Source of the DNA: Brachyspira pilosicoli P43/6/78
GTDB taxonomy: Bacteria; Spirochaetota; Brachyspiria; Brachyspirales; Brachyspiraceae
Direction: 5' to 3'
NCBI RefSeq assembly: GCF_000325665.1
Contig: NC_019908.1
Location: 248,001 to 312,000, forward strand
DNA: 64,000 bases
Shown: positions 37,913 to 47,149 of the stretch, in pieces
Layout of the letters: each line of letters starts with the position of its first letter
How positions within the stretch are numbered: position 1 is the stretch's first letter
Program-made: the position numbers and the translations under genes
The notes under the pieces: generated by a model
Databases searched by the model: none
What the model was told of the DNA's origin: nothing
The model's input: only the letters and a program-made list of their open reading frames with translations

Positions 37913-38914
37913 TTAATAAAAACCTTCACTTTTAGCATCTTTGCTCATTAGTTCTTTTAGGGTTTCTTGTATATTGGCATTATTAAATAATATATTGTAA
38001 ATAGCCTCTGTGATTGGCATATATATATTATTTTTTTGAGCGTACTCATATGCTGCTGTTGTAGCGTATACTCCTTCAGCTACTTGACCATGGGAGTTTG
38101 CTATAACATCTTGATATTTTTTTCCTTTAGCAAGCTCTCTTCCAAGTCTATTGTTTCTGCTTAATCCGCTAGAGCATGTTACTATTAAATCGCCTATTCC
38201 TGAAAGACCATACATAGTATCTATTCTTGCTCCTTTACTTAAAGCAAATCTTACTATTTCATGAAGACCTCTTGTTATAAGTGCAGCTTTAGTATTATCT
38301 CCTAAATTAAGTCCATCAACTATTCCGCCTGCTATTGCTATAATGTTTTTTAAAGCTCCTCCAATTTCTACGCCTTTTTGGTCTGTTGAATTATATATTC
38401 TAAATTTTGGAGGAACTGTTAAAGTATCTCTCACATATTCTGAAACACCTTTCTCTCCGCCTATTACTACTGCAGTAGGTACTCCCTTGGCAACTTCTTC
38501 AGCATGAGAAGGACCAGAGAGTGTAAGAATATTTACTTCTCCAGATATTATACTTCTAGCAACTTCGCTCATTGTTTTGCCGGTATTTCTATCTAGGCCT
38601 TTTGTTGCTGATATTATTATTTGCTCATTGCTTATATATGGTTCTATGTTTTCACAAGTATTATAGAATGCAAAAGAGGGGGTTACAATAATTACTATTT
38701 TAGCATCATTGATAACCTCATCAAGCTCCATACTAAATTCTATTTTCTCATTTAATTGTATATTTTGTAAATAATTGTCGTTTCTATGGAATTTTTTAAG
38801 ATTGTTATAGCTATCTTCACTATGCACCCATACTTTAATATGATGTTTTTCAGAAAAAATATTAGCTAAAGCAAGTCCCCAACCGCCGGCACCTATAATT
38901 GCAACATTTTCCAT
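37913..38914 (-). CDS. gpsA: Glycerol-3-phosphate dehydrogenase [NAD(P)+]
   Basis: Reduces dihydroxyacetone phosphate to glycerol 3-phosphate for phospholipid synthesis. It has 333 residues. N-terminal GAGGWGLALANIF binds the cofactor; SATKGLDRNTGKTMSEV, GPSHAEEVAKGVPTAVV, LKNIIAIAGGIVDGL with the catalytic lysine, and YGLSGIGDLIVTCSS are all typical. It is intact and of usual length. It converges on cheA, with 35 bases between the two stops. Confidence 0.95.
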   Translation of the reverse strand: MENVAIIGAGGWGLALANIFSEKHHIKVWVHSEDSYNNLKKFHRNDNYLQNIQLNEKIEFSMELDEVINDAKIVIIVTPSFAFYNTCENIEPYISNEQIIISATKGLDRNTGKTMSEVARSIISGEVNILTLSGPSHAEEVAKGVPTAVVIGGEKGVSEYVRDTLTVPPKFRIYNSTDQKGVEIGGALKNIIAIAGGIVDGLNLGDNTKAALITRGLHEIVRFALSKGARIDTMYGLSGIGDLIVTCSSGLSRNNRLGRELAKGKKYQDVIANSHGQVAEGVYATTAAYEYAQKNNIYMPITEAIYNILFNNANIQETLKELMSKDAKSEGFY

Positions 38915-38959
38915 TGAGTATTAACCTTTATTTAAATTTGCGGAAATATTATATAATTT

Positions 38960-39403
38960 TTATTGTGCAGTACATACTACATCATTGATTTTTAAATATG
39001 GTGATATATTTCTAGAAAAGCTTACTTTAACTTGAGTTTCACTTAATATTTCTACTACACCTGTTACAGTACCGCTTTGAAATGCATAAGAGTTAGCATT
39101 TTCATTAGCTGTTGGAGATATATGTTCTATATTACCATTAAACTTAACTTCTTCACCTTTATTTTGTGGTGCTGTAGTACCGTTATCCCCAAATTGTAAA
39201 TTTATAGTTGAAGTAGTAGAACCATCTGTATCTAAAGTTACCCAAAGATATGTTGTAGCTAATACAGGGCTTGAACTTTTTAATCCTTTTCCAACTATAC
39301 CAGCAGTTTTTTCTGATTGTTCAATAGGACCTGTATTTGCTTTACAAGATATAAAAAATATTATTGATAAAAAAATAGTTACAAAACTTATTATTCTCTT
39401 CAT
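38960..39403 (-). CDS. Small lipoprotein, tandem paralogue 1
   Basis: A 147-residue predicted lipoprotein of unknown function. The signal peptide ends in FISC (Cys20). The mature part is beta-rich and has the family signature near the end: NSYAFQSGTVTG, a VEIL strand, then VSFSRNISPYLKINDVVC. The last cysteine is conserved in all four members. It is the last of four similar genes on the same strand, each separated by 17 to 71 bases. The family appears to be genus-specific; I know no named domain for it. Confidence 0.75.
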   Translation of the reverse strand: MKRIISFVTIFLSIIFFISCKANTGPIEQSEKTAGIVGKGLKSSSPVLATTYLWVTLDTDGSTTSTINLQFGDNGTTAPQNKGEEVKFNGNIEHISPTANENANSYAFQSGTVTGVVEILSETQVKVSFSRNISPYLKINDVVCTAQ

Positions 39404-39474
39404 GATAATAACATCTCCAATTATATATCATAAGTATAATAAATTTATTTAATTTAGTCAATAATGATTTTTGT

Positions 39475-39891
39475 TTAATTCATTTTTTCACATACAGCTT
39501 CCATTATTTTTGCGTATGGAGTTACATTTTGAGTAAAATATACTTTTATTCTAGTTGCATCTAATACTTCTAAACTTCCTGTAAGAGTTCCTGTTTGAAA
39601 TGCATATGTATTAGTATTGTTTTTATCAGTTGATAGCATTGTATTAGTAATTCCTGTTGCAGCATCATAAATAATTTCACCTGTTTCTGTTGGAGCAGTA
39701 TCAGCACCAAATTTTAAAGATATTTGATCAGTGGTTGTTATTACCCAAAGATAAGTTTTTCCAAGTATTGGAAAGCTACTCTTATAATTATTAGCAGTTG
39801 TTAAATATTCATTTTCTGGGGCTGTAGTATTTGCTTTACATGATATTAAAAATATTATAAATATAGTTATTAAGATAATAGTTTTTTTCAT
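39475..39891 (-). CDS. Small lipoprotein, tandem paralogue 2
   Basis: A 138-residue predicted lipoprotein from the ATG at 39891, chosen because GGAG lies just upstream and the signal peptide then begins MKKTIILIT; a longer frame would add 13 hydrophobic residues. The lipobox is LISC (Cys18). It shares with its neighbours PILGKTYLWV, NTYAFQTGTLTGSLEVLD, and VYFTQNVTPYAKIMEAVC. The mature N-terminus differs from the other copies. Confidence 0.75.
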   Translation of the reverse strand: MKKTIILITIFIIFLISCKANTTAPENEYLTTANNYKSSFPILGKTYLWVITTTDQISLKFGADTAPTETGEIIYDAATGITNTMLSTDKNNTNTYAFQTGTLTGSLEVLDATRIKVYFTQNVTPYAKIMEAVCEKMN

Positions 39892-39962
39892 AAAAAACTC
39901 CAAACTTATATATATTAATATTATCGACATATATATTTTAATTTTTAATAGAAGTAAATATT

Positions 39963-40412
39963 TTATTGAATTTTATTACATGTTATATTTTGAATATTTA
40001 GATATGGTTGGTAAAGTGTAGCAAAAGTTATAGTTATTACATTTTGGTTAACTATAGTGAATTTTCCAACTACTTTTTCATTATTAAAAGCATAATGCGG
40101 AAATTCTCCGTCAATATCAGAAGTTTCTATATCGAATCTTTGATTATTAATTGAAGGCAAAGATGTACTTCCTATCCAAATATAAATACCTATACCATTA
40201 TCATTTGTTAAGAAAACATTTAGATTTTCATTTGCATTATTACCTACATTTTTTTTGCTAACATATTGTCCATAATATTCTGATTGTTCAGCTAGATCAT
40301 TTTGAGCATTATATTCAGTTTGAAATAGAGGGCTTTGGCAACTTATTAAAAAAATAACTAGTAGTGAAATAGAAAAAATAAATATTATTTTAATAAACCT
40401 CAAAGCCTCCAT
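39963..40412 (-). CDS. Small lipoprotein, tandem paralogue 3
   Basis: A 149-residue predicted lipoprotein, the most divergent of the four. The lipobox is LISC at Cys25. It keeps HYAFNNEKVVGKFTIVN and TFATLYQPYLNIQNITC at the C-terminus. The loop after the lipobox (QSPLFQTEYNAQNDLAEQSE) is longer than in the others. Confidence 0.7.
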   Translation of the reverse strand: MEALRFIKIIFIFSISLLVIFLISCQSPLFQTEYNAQNDLAEQSEYYGQYVSKKNVGNNANENLNVFLTNDNGIGIYIWIGSTSLPSINNQRFDIETSDIDGEFPHYAFNNEKVVGKFTIVNQNVITITFATLYQPYLNIQNITCNKIQ

Positions 40413-40429
40413 TATTTAATTCCTTTTAA

Positions 40430-40843
40430 TTAAGGATTATTAGCAGTACAAATTACATCTCTTACACTAAGATATGGAGGAGTATTTCTTACAAAACTAA
40501 TTTTTATTTGGTCGCCTGATAATACACTGAAATTGCCAGACATTACACCATTTTGAAAACTATAATTACTGCTTCCTGTTTCCTGATATATCTTATCTAT
40601 AGTTTCTTCTCCACCTATAGGAGCTGTTGTATTATTAGCAAGCACTATAGCTATAGAAATAGAAGTTGCTGTTGTTGTAACACTTAATTTATAATCTTGA
40701 CCTAAAATAGGGTCTATACTTATATATGGATTAGCACTGGTACCTTGAATATTTGTTGCTGTTGTATCAAATTTTTTACAGCTTATAAACATTATAGATA
40801 AAAGTAAAACGGTAAATAAAAGTAGAAATATTTTTTTAGTCAT
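40430..40843 (-). CDS. Small lipoprotein, tandem paralogue 4 (first in the array)
   Basis: A 137-residue predicted lipoprotein and the first gene of the four as transcribed. The lipobox is FISC (Cys22), followed by two lysines. The mature part has DPILGQDYKLSVTTTATS, NYSFQNGVMSGNFSVLS and ISFVRNTPPYLSVRDVIC, the family signature. It has a clear ribosome site (GGAGTTTTACTTATG reading leftward). The 111 bases before it are AT-rich and probably hold the array's promoter. Confidence 0.75.
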   Translation of the reverse strand: MTKKIFLLLFTVLLLSIMFISCKKFDTTATNIQGTSANPYISIDPILGQDYKLSVTTTATSISIAIVLANNTTAPIGGEETIDKIYQETGSSNYSFQNGVMSGNFSVLSGDQIKISFVRNTPPYLSVRDVICTANNP

Positions 40844-40954
40844 AAGTAAAACTCCATTAAACTTATATTATATATTATAATAATATTTATAAATTAAGTC
40901 AAATTATTACTTACTTTATCGGATAAATAATTATAAAAATAAGTATATATTCGA

Positions 40955-41740
40955 TTATATTATATTAAAATGTTTTAAAGCGTTATATATTCCATTGTTA
41001 TCAACATCATCAGTAATATAATCAGCAATTTCTTTTACTTCTTTATTAGCATTGCCCATAGCAACACCAATATGAGCATGCTTTATCATACTAATATCAT
41101 TTCCGCCATCACCAAAAGCAATAGTCTCTTCTAATTTAATTCCATAATGTTCTATGATTTTATCTATACCAATATGCTTTCCTCCTCCTTTAGTATTAAC
41201 ATCAGCAAACGCTTTATGCCATCTGCTTGCTTCACAATTTTTAAATATTTTATTCATTAATTCTTTTTCTTTATTTTCATCTACAAATAAATTAATCTGT
41301 AATATATTATCAATATTTTCTTCTAAAAAATCATAATAATTATCAATAGCTGGTATTGGTAAATTAATAGATTTAGATACATTAGTTACATCATCAGTTA
41401 TGTAATTAATATATATTCCGCTATTCATCATAATAGAACATGGAAATAATTCTTTGTTTTTTAAATAATCCATTAAAGAATATATTTCTTCTTTTGCTAT
41501 AGTGTGTTTATATATAGATTTATCTCCTATGTAGCAATCAAAACCATTAGCTGTAATATAACCATCAAAAACTAAATCATCTATGTTGTTTATATGTTTT
41601 TTTATTCTTCCTGTAGCTATAAAAACTTTTATTCCTTTTTCTTTTAATAGCCTTATAGCTTCTTTTGAAGAATCAGAAACCTTATGTGTCTTGAAACTTA
41701 CTAAAGTTCCGTCTATATCAAAAAATACAGCTTTTATCAT
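40955..41740 (-). CDS. HAD-superfamily phosphatase, Cof type, tandem copy 1
   Basis: A 261-residue Cof/YbiV-type sugar-phosphate or cofactor phosphatase. Motif I FFDIDGTLV, motif II FIATGR, motif III lysine region (KGGGKHIGIDKI) and motif IV GDGGNDISMIKHA are present. A C2-type cap (about 80-180) separates them. It is one of three adjacent copies. The core after the cap is nearly the same DNA in all three while the caps differ, which suggests different substrates with a homogenised core. Confidence 0.85.
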   Translation of the reverse strand: MIKAVFFDIDGTLVSFKTHKVSDSSKEAIRLLKEKGIKVFIATGRIKKHINNIDDLVFDGYITANGFDCYIGDKSIYKHTIAKEEIYSLMDYLKNKELFPCSIMMNSGIYINYITDDVTNVSKSINLPIPAIDNYYDFLEENIDNILQINLFVDENKEKELMNKIFKNCEASRWHKAFADVNTKGGGKHIGIDKIIEHYGIKLEETIAFGDGGNDISMIKHAHIGVAMGNANKEVKEIADYITDDVDNNGIYNALKHFNII

Positions 41741-41765
41741 AATAAAAATCCTTATTTATATATTG

Positions 41766-42563
41766 TTAATCTATTAAGTTAAAATGTTTTAATGCCTTAT
41801 AAACTCCGTCATTATCCACATCATCAGTAATATAATCAGCAATTTCTTTTACTTCTTTATTGGCATTTCCCATAGCAACACCAATATGAGCATGCTTTAT
41901 CATATTAATGTCATTCCCTCCATCACCAAAGGCAATGGTCTCTTCTAATTTAATTCCATAATATTCTATAATTTTATCTATGCCTACTTCTTTACCTCCA
42001 TATTTAGAGTTAACATCTGCAAAAGATTTATTCCATCTGCTAGATTGAGAATTCTTCAAAACATTATCAATTAAATACTTTTCTTTATTTTCATCTACAA
42101 AAATATTTAACTGCAAAATATCTCCATAATTGTTACTAATATAATCTCTAAAATCTACAACTTTAGGTACTTTTATTTTAGATAAAGCATAAATCATATT
42201 AATAACACTGTTTGTATAATTAATAAATATATCATTTTTAGTAATAATTCTGCAGTGAAATCTATTATTTTTAATATAATCAATTAAAGCAAATAAATCA
42301 TTTTTATCTAAAGAAACTCTATATATCTCTTTAAGTTTATCATTTTCATTAACAAAACAATTACATCCGTTTACAGTTATATATCCATCAAATTTTAAAT
42401 CATGTAAATCGTTTATTTGAAATAAAGCTCTTCCTGTAGCTATAAAAACTTTTATTTCTTTTTCTTTTAATAACCTTATAGCTTCTTTAGAGGAATCAGA
42501 AATTTTATGCGTATTAAAACTTACTAATGTTCCATCTATATCAAAAAATGCTGCTTTTATCAT
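41766..42563 (-). CDS. HAD-superfamily phosphatase, Cof type, tandem copy 2
   Basis: 265 residues, the middle copy. FFDIDGTLVSFNTHKISD, FIATGRALFQ and GDGGNDINMIKHAHIGVAMG match its neighbours, while the cap (VSLDKNDLFALIDYIKNNRF, DFRDYISNNYG) differs from copy 1. The gap to copy 1 is 25 bases and to copy 3 only six, so all three should be co-transcribed. No substrate can be assigned. Confidence 0.85.
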   Translation of the reverse strand: MIKAAFFDIDGTLVSFNTHKISDSSKEAIRLLKEKEIKVFIATGRALFQINDLHDLKFDGYITVNGCNCFVNENDKLKEIYRVSLDKNDLFALIDYIKNNRFHCRIITKNDIFINYTNSVINMIYALSKIKVPKVVDFRDYISNNYGDILQLNIFVDENKEKYLIDNVLKNSQSSRWNKSFADVNSKYGGKEVGIDKIIEYYGIKLEETIAFGDGGNDINMIKHAHIGVAMGNANKEVKEIADYITDDVDNDGVYKALKHFNLID

Positions 42564-42569
42564 AATATA

Positions 42570-43353
42570 TTAACTTATTAATCCATAATGCTTCAAAGCT
42601 TTATATACTCCGTCATTATCCACATCATCAGTAATATAATCAGCAATTTCTTTTACTTCTTTATTAGCATTCCCCATAGCAACACCAATATGAGCATGTT
42701 TTATCATACTAATATCATTTTCTCCATCACCAAAAGCAATAGTCTCTTCTAATTTTATTCCATAATGCTCTATGATTTTATCTATACCAATATGCTTTCC
42801 TATATTTTTTATATTAACATCGAAAAAAAATTGGATGCCATCTGCTTGAACTAGAGTTTATTAATACATTATTCATTATTTCTTTTTCTGTATTTCTATC
42901 TGAAAATATATTAATCTGAAATATATCATTTATATTATTATCTATATATTCTATAAAATTATCTATAACATTTGCTTTAACATTTACCATATTATAAAAC
43001 ATTTCTATAGTTTCATGAGTGTTTGTATAAATATCCTTACTTGTCATAATAGAGCAGGGCAGACTATGGTTTTCTAAATAATTGCATAAACTTTTTAAAT
43101 CATTTTTGTTTAATGTAATTTTATATATTTCTTTTTTTTCTATATAACATTCTGAACCATTAAAAGTAATGTATCCATCAAACTCTATATTATCCAAATT
43201 ATCTATTTGATATAAAGCTCTTCCTGTTGCTACAAATACTTTTATATTTTTTTGTTTGAGAGTGAGTATTGCTTTTTTTGATAATTCAGATATTTTATGT
43301 GTTTTAAAACTCACCAAAGTTCCATCTACATCAAAAAATGCTGCTTTTATCAT
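42570..43353 (-). pseudogene. HAD-superfamily phosphatase, tandem copy 3, frameshifted in a T8 run
   Basis: First copy as transcribed; it should encode about 260 residues. The intact part (43353-42814) has FFDVDGTLV and FVATGRALYQ and a full cap. It then reads SSRWHPIFFRC and stops at a run of eight T (A8 on the plus strand, 42823-42830). Removing one T restores FDVNIKNIGKHIGIDK and continues to a stop at 42570-42572. The second part also reads GDGEND where the other copies have GDGGND. Without it the magnesium-binding motif IV is lost, so the short product should be inactive. Confidence 0.85.
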
Positions 43354-43414
43354 ATAATTAATAACCTATTTTATAAAAATTTAACTGCTATATTATATAT
43401 CAAATCATATAAAA

Positions 43415-43448
43415 AAGCGAGTGAAAAGTTTTTGCTTTCAACTCGCTT
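43415..43448 (-). terminator. Terminator of the 45.0 kb lipoprotein gene
   Basis: AAGCGAGT with ACTCGCTT and inner GAAAAG/CTTTC pairing, about 34 bases beyond the stop of the minus-strand lipoprotein. Runs of T on the minus strand follow (AAAAAA on plus). Confidence 0.7.
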
Positions 43449-43481
43449 AATAATATTCAAAGTATCTTAAAATATATACTT

Positions 43482-45009
43482 TTATTTTATAGATTTAAAA
43501 TTCAATGTGTAAGTTATTTCAAATTCTTCACCATTTGGATCATTACCTTTTAGATATTTGTATTTTATTGTAAAGTCTTTGCTCTCTCCTAATTTAATAG
43601 TAAAGTTATTATCGAAAGAGATTTTAGTATTTTCTGTTTCTTCATAACTGTCAATGATAAAACTTGCTCTATCAGGATTATATTTTAATTTTACTTTAGG
43701 AGTACTAGAAGTAGCAACAATACCGCTTCCGTTTTCTTCTAAATTATCAGTATCTATATAATTTAATAAGCTATTATATTTATAAATACTAGATGCCAAT
43801 ATTATATAAGTATCATTTTCTTTTATGTTTTTAACAGTATATGATTTTGTACCTGTAAATGTTTTTTGAGCATCTAAATTTATCTGCAAATCTTCTTTGC
43901 TTACTATTAGAGTATTGGCACCAACACCTCCAGAATAATAATCTTCTAAATATTCTACTTGAGAATTAGCATCGCTTGAAATTTTAGCTCCTATGCCGTA
44001 AGTAAAATATCCATGATTTTGTATTGTATATGTAAATGGAGGGAATATAGTTCCCCATTTTCCTTTTCCATCAGAACTTTTTACGCTAATATTTTTCAAG
44101 CTTTTAGCAGATACAGTTATCTCATCTAAAGTAGTAGACTCTAAATCTTTTTTTGGTAAGTAAGGAGAATAACCTTGTCCTTTTGCATCATGCTTAGCCA
44201 TATTAGTAAACTCAAGATGTATTTTAGGCTCATATGTAGTAGGGGAAGCAACAAACTCGTTTATATAATGCTCAAATAACACAACGCTTCCATCATCTTT
44301 TACATAACCAATAGGGTCATATTCAAAGAAAGGACGTTTTTCAGCATACTTTTCTATAGCCTCAAAACCCATAGGTACTTTTTCCCCGCCAAATACCGTA
44401 TCAACTTTTGTAATAGCACCATAAGCAAATATAAACTTAGAATAAGTATCAACTGCTATTAAATATTGCTTAAGCGTTACAATGGCAGCTTTACCGTTTA
44501 TAGAATAAAAATTAAATCTATCAATTCTTCCTGGTAAATATCCGCTGCTACTGTAAAGAGGATTTTCACTCTCATATTTATATACAGTTAAATCTGTTAT
44601 ATCTGCTTTCATTAAACTGCTGTCAGCATAATTTTCGCCGTCTATTCCTTTGTAATATTGTGCTGGTTTATTATTCCAATCAGAACCATTCGCTTCCCAA
44701 ATTCTGCCGTTATTATCATACAAAGAAAGTATATATAGGAAGTTTATCCTTTTGGAAGCTAGCTTTAAACAACCAAGTTTTAAATTTGCTTGCATCATAT
44801 CCGCCGTAATTTGGTCTATTCCAATCTCCATTTAAAAATGGGTCTTCGTTAGGGTCTACAGCTTCAGGAGGAGTTTCTGGGGTTGTATCTATATTTTCTC
44901 CTTTTGATGAATCAACTTTTTTATTATAATAATATCTTGAGTCAAAAGGTCTTGCACAAGCTATAAGCATGAGCATAATTGCTACTAATAATATATGTAA
45001 TTTTTTCAT
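43482..45009 (-). pseudogene. Large lipoprotein, paralogue A, interrupted by a +1 frameshift
   Basis: Should encode about 508 residues. The start at 45009 has GAGG upstream; the signal peptide ends LIAC (Cys18). The first frame ends at 44716 in KLPIYTFFV. The rest continues in another frame as YDNNGRIWEANGSDW; removing the base at 44721 joins them and matches the intact paralogue at 45.3-47.1 kb (KLPIYVFFDD, then SALDWRNK-like). The first 230 residues are shared with that paralogue (YGGYDAS, WLFK, YLPGR-DRF-FYSI, QYLIAVDTYSKF); the C-terminal half is different and beta-rich. The role is unknown, probably a surface protein. Confidence 0.85.
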
Positions 45010-45298
45010 TTTATAACCTCTCATTGCATCAATAAAAAACACTATCCCTATTTAAATATAATAAAAAATAGTAAAAATCAAGAGCTTTTTATCATTTTTT
45101 ACTATTAAAGCTAAAAGAATTTTTCATTCTTTCTCTTAATTATTTACATATACATCTCTTAAAATAAAAATATTAAACTGATATTTTATATTCTAATAAT
45201 ATGTAAATACATTCATGATAACTAAAGAATAAAATCCTTATTATCTTCTTTAATAAAAAACTCTCTTTATTAATTTGTTGTATAATTTCTAATAAAAT

Positions 45299-45331
45299 AA
45301 AAAGCGAGTAATAAAAATTTTACCCGCTTTT
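45299..45331 (-). terminator. Terminator of the 47.1 kb lipoprotein gene
   Basis: AAAGCGAGTA pairs with TACCCGCTTT (one mismatch) around an AT loop, 16 bases beyond the gene's stop on the minus strand. The remaining gap 45043-45298 is AT-rich with no visible gene. Confidence 0.7.
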
Positions 45332-45346
45332 ATATTTTTATTTTAA

Positions 45347-47110
45347 TTATTTATTTTCTCTATATGCATCATACAATAATCCAGCATCTGACTTAGGGTC
45401 TTCCCAGAAATCTATAGAATGTAGTGTCATACTAGAGCGTATCATAGTGTCTTTTTCTGCACCATTTATAATAGCACTTCCATCTTTTCTTAATACAACT
45501 CTAGAATATTTTCCTAATGTTCCGCTCAAATTAGTACATTCATATTTAGCTGCCCAAGTATTAGGAGCATCAGAGTCAAAACGTGCTAATTTGAAATAAT
45601 ATTTTTTAGTTACTTGATTTCCAGATAAATCACCCCAACTATCATCTGCTATACCATCTAATATTAGAGTAAACTCTGTACCATCTTCATTAAACTCATA
45701 TCTAGTTCCATTTACTGTTTCTCCCATACTATGAGTAAATGTTCCTCCAGGAGGAATTGAAGTATTTCCTCTCTTGTCAAATACAGCATTTTTTACTCTG
45801 TCTACAAATATAGGTCCATAATCTTGGAAATTCTCATCTAATACTGTACCGCTTACAGATATAGTATTATTTCCGCTATCATTTTTCACTATAGTTATAG
45901 ATATACTCTCTGAGCTATCAACAGTATTTGTATAAGTAGCCTTATATTCTGTATTAACTAAGCTCATATTGTAAGTTCTTGTTTTCTTCTCACCGCTATT
46001 ATAATCCTCTTCGGTAATTGTTAATGTACTTGCATTATTTTCTAATTTGTATGTATATAATATTAAGCTCTTACCAGCATATCCGGCATTTTTCCATTCT
46101 TCTAAATTAATTTGGTCTTTGTCTCCAGTAGGTGATTTTTGATAACCTATATAATCTCTCCATTTAAAAGTTTTGCCTACGAATTCTTTTATTGATGATT
46201 CAAATTGTTCTTTTTGTTCAGGAGTAGCTTCAGTATTATTATTTAAAGGTACATATGGAGATTTACCAGGTTTGAATTTATTATGTTCAGCATAATTATC
46301 ATATCCATGTTGTTTTGGAACATAGCTTGTAGGTACTTTAACAAATTCTTCCTCATAATGCTGATACAAAACTACGCTTCCGGATTTATCAACATATCCT
46401 ATAGGGTCGTACTCATAAAAATGTTTTTTGTCAGCATGATATTCTATAGCTTCAAACTCAATAGGTACATCATCACCTGCTACATTTTTTGTTCCTGTAA
46501 TAGCTCCAAAAGCAAATACAAATTTAGAATAAGTATCAACAGCTATTAAATATTGTTTTAAAGGAGAAACAGAAGCTTCACCATCTATAGAATAAAAACG
46601 GAATCTATCCATTCTTCCAGGTAAATAACCTACGCTATCATAAAGAGGATTTTCTTTATTGTATTTATATATCTTAAGAGAAGTAATACTTACATCTCCT
46701 ACTACAGTGCCATAAACTTTATTTTCTCCGTCATTTGCTTTATAAAAGTCAGCTGATTTATTTCTCCAATCTAATGCGCCAGATGACCAAGCTCTGCTGC
46801 TGTCGTCAAAAAATACGTAGATTGGAAGCTTATCTCCTCTAAAACTAACTTTAAATAACCATTTGTCAAATTGACTTGCATCATATCCGCCATAATCTGG
46901 TTTATTGTAGTCGTTATCTACTTTGAATGGGTCTTCATCTTCTGGAATTTCTTCTGGAGGAGTTGGTGGAGGATTATTAGATGAATCTCCTCCGCTTAAA
47001 GACTCACTTCTCTTATTATAATAATACATAGGGTTGAAGCCTCTTGCACAAGAGCTTATAAATAAAACACTTAGCATTAATAATAAAAATAATATAAAAT
47101 TTCTTTTCAT
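45347..47110 (-). CDS. Large lipoprotein, paralogue B
   Basis: A 587-residue predicted lipoprotein. The signal peptide ends SSC (Cys21). A proline- and acid-rich tether (NPPPTPPEEIPEDEDPF) is followed by a conserved block shared with paralogue A, then a C-terminal region with two repeated beta segments, each built around a TKTFKW- or GTRYEF-like start and a LxLDG/TITEED turn. This resembles calycin-like or lipocalin-like beta domains seen in spirochaete lipoproteins, but I cannot name a family. It lies next to an outer-membrane-type protein gene on the same strand. Confidence 0.8.
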   Translation of the reverse strand: MKRNFILFLLLMLSVLFISSCARGFNPMYYYNKRSESLSGGDSSNNPPPTPPEEIPEDEDPFKVDNDYNKPDYGGYDASQFDKWLFKVSFRGDKLPIYVFFDDSSRAWSSGALDWRNKSADFYKANDGENKVYGTVVGDVSITSLKIYKYNKENPLYDSVGYLPGRMDRFRFYSIDGEASVSPLKQYLIAVDTYSKFVFAFGAITGTKNVAGDDVPIEFEAIEYHADKKHFYEYDPIGYVDKSGSVVLYQHYEEEFVKVPTSYVPKQHGYDNYAEHNKFKPGKSPYVPLNNNTEATPEQKEQFESSIKEFVGKTFKWRDYIGYQKSPTGDKDQINLEEWKNAGYAGKSLILYTYKLENNASTLTITEEDYNSGEKKTRTYNMSLVNTEYKATYTNTVDSSESISITIVKNDSGNNTISVSGTVLDENFQDYGPIFVDRVKNAVFDKRGNTSIPPGGTFTHSMGETVNGTRYEFNEDGTEFTLILDGIADDSWGDLSGNQVTKKYYFKLARFDSDAPNTWAAKYECTNLSGTLGKYSRVVLRKDGSAIINGAEKDTMIRSSMTLHSIDFWEDPKSDAGLLYDAYRENK

Positions 47111-47149
47111 AAAAATAACTCCGAAAAAATAGTATTAACTAACTATTGA

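Noticed and set aside
44713-44740. The UGA ending the first part of lipoprotein A as a selenocysteine codon
   Set aside because: It is followed directly by TAATAA in the same frame, and the paralogue shows a frame change, not a read-through.
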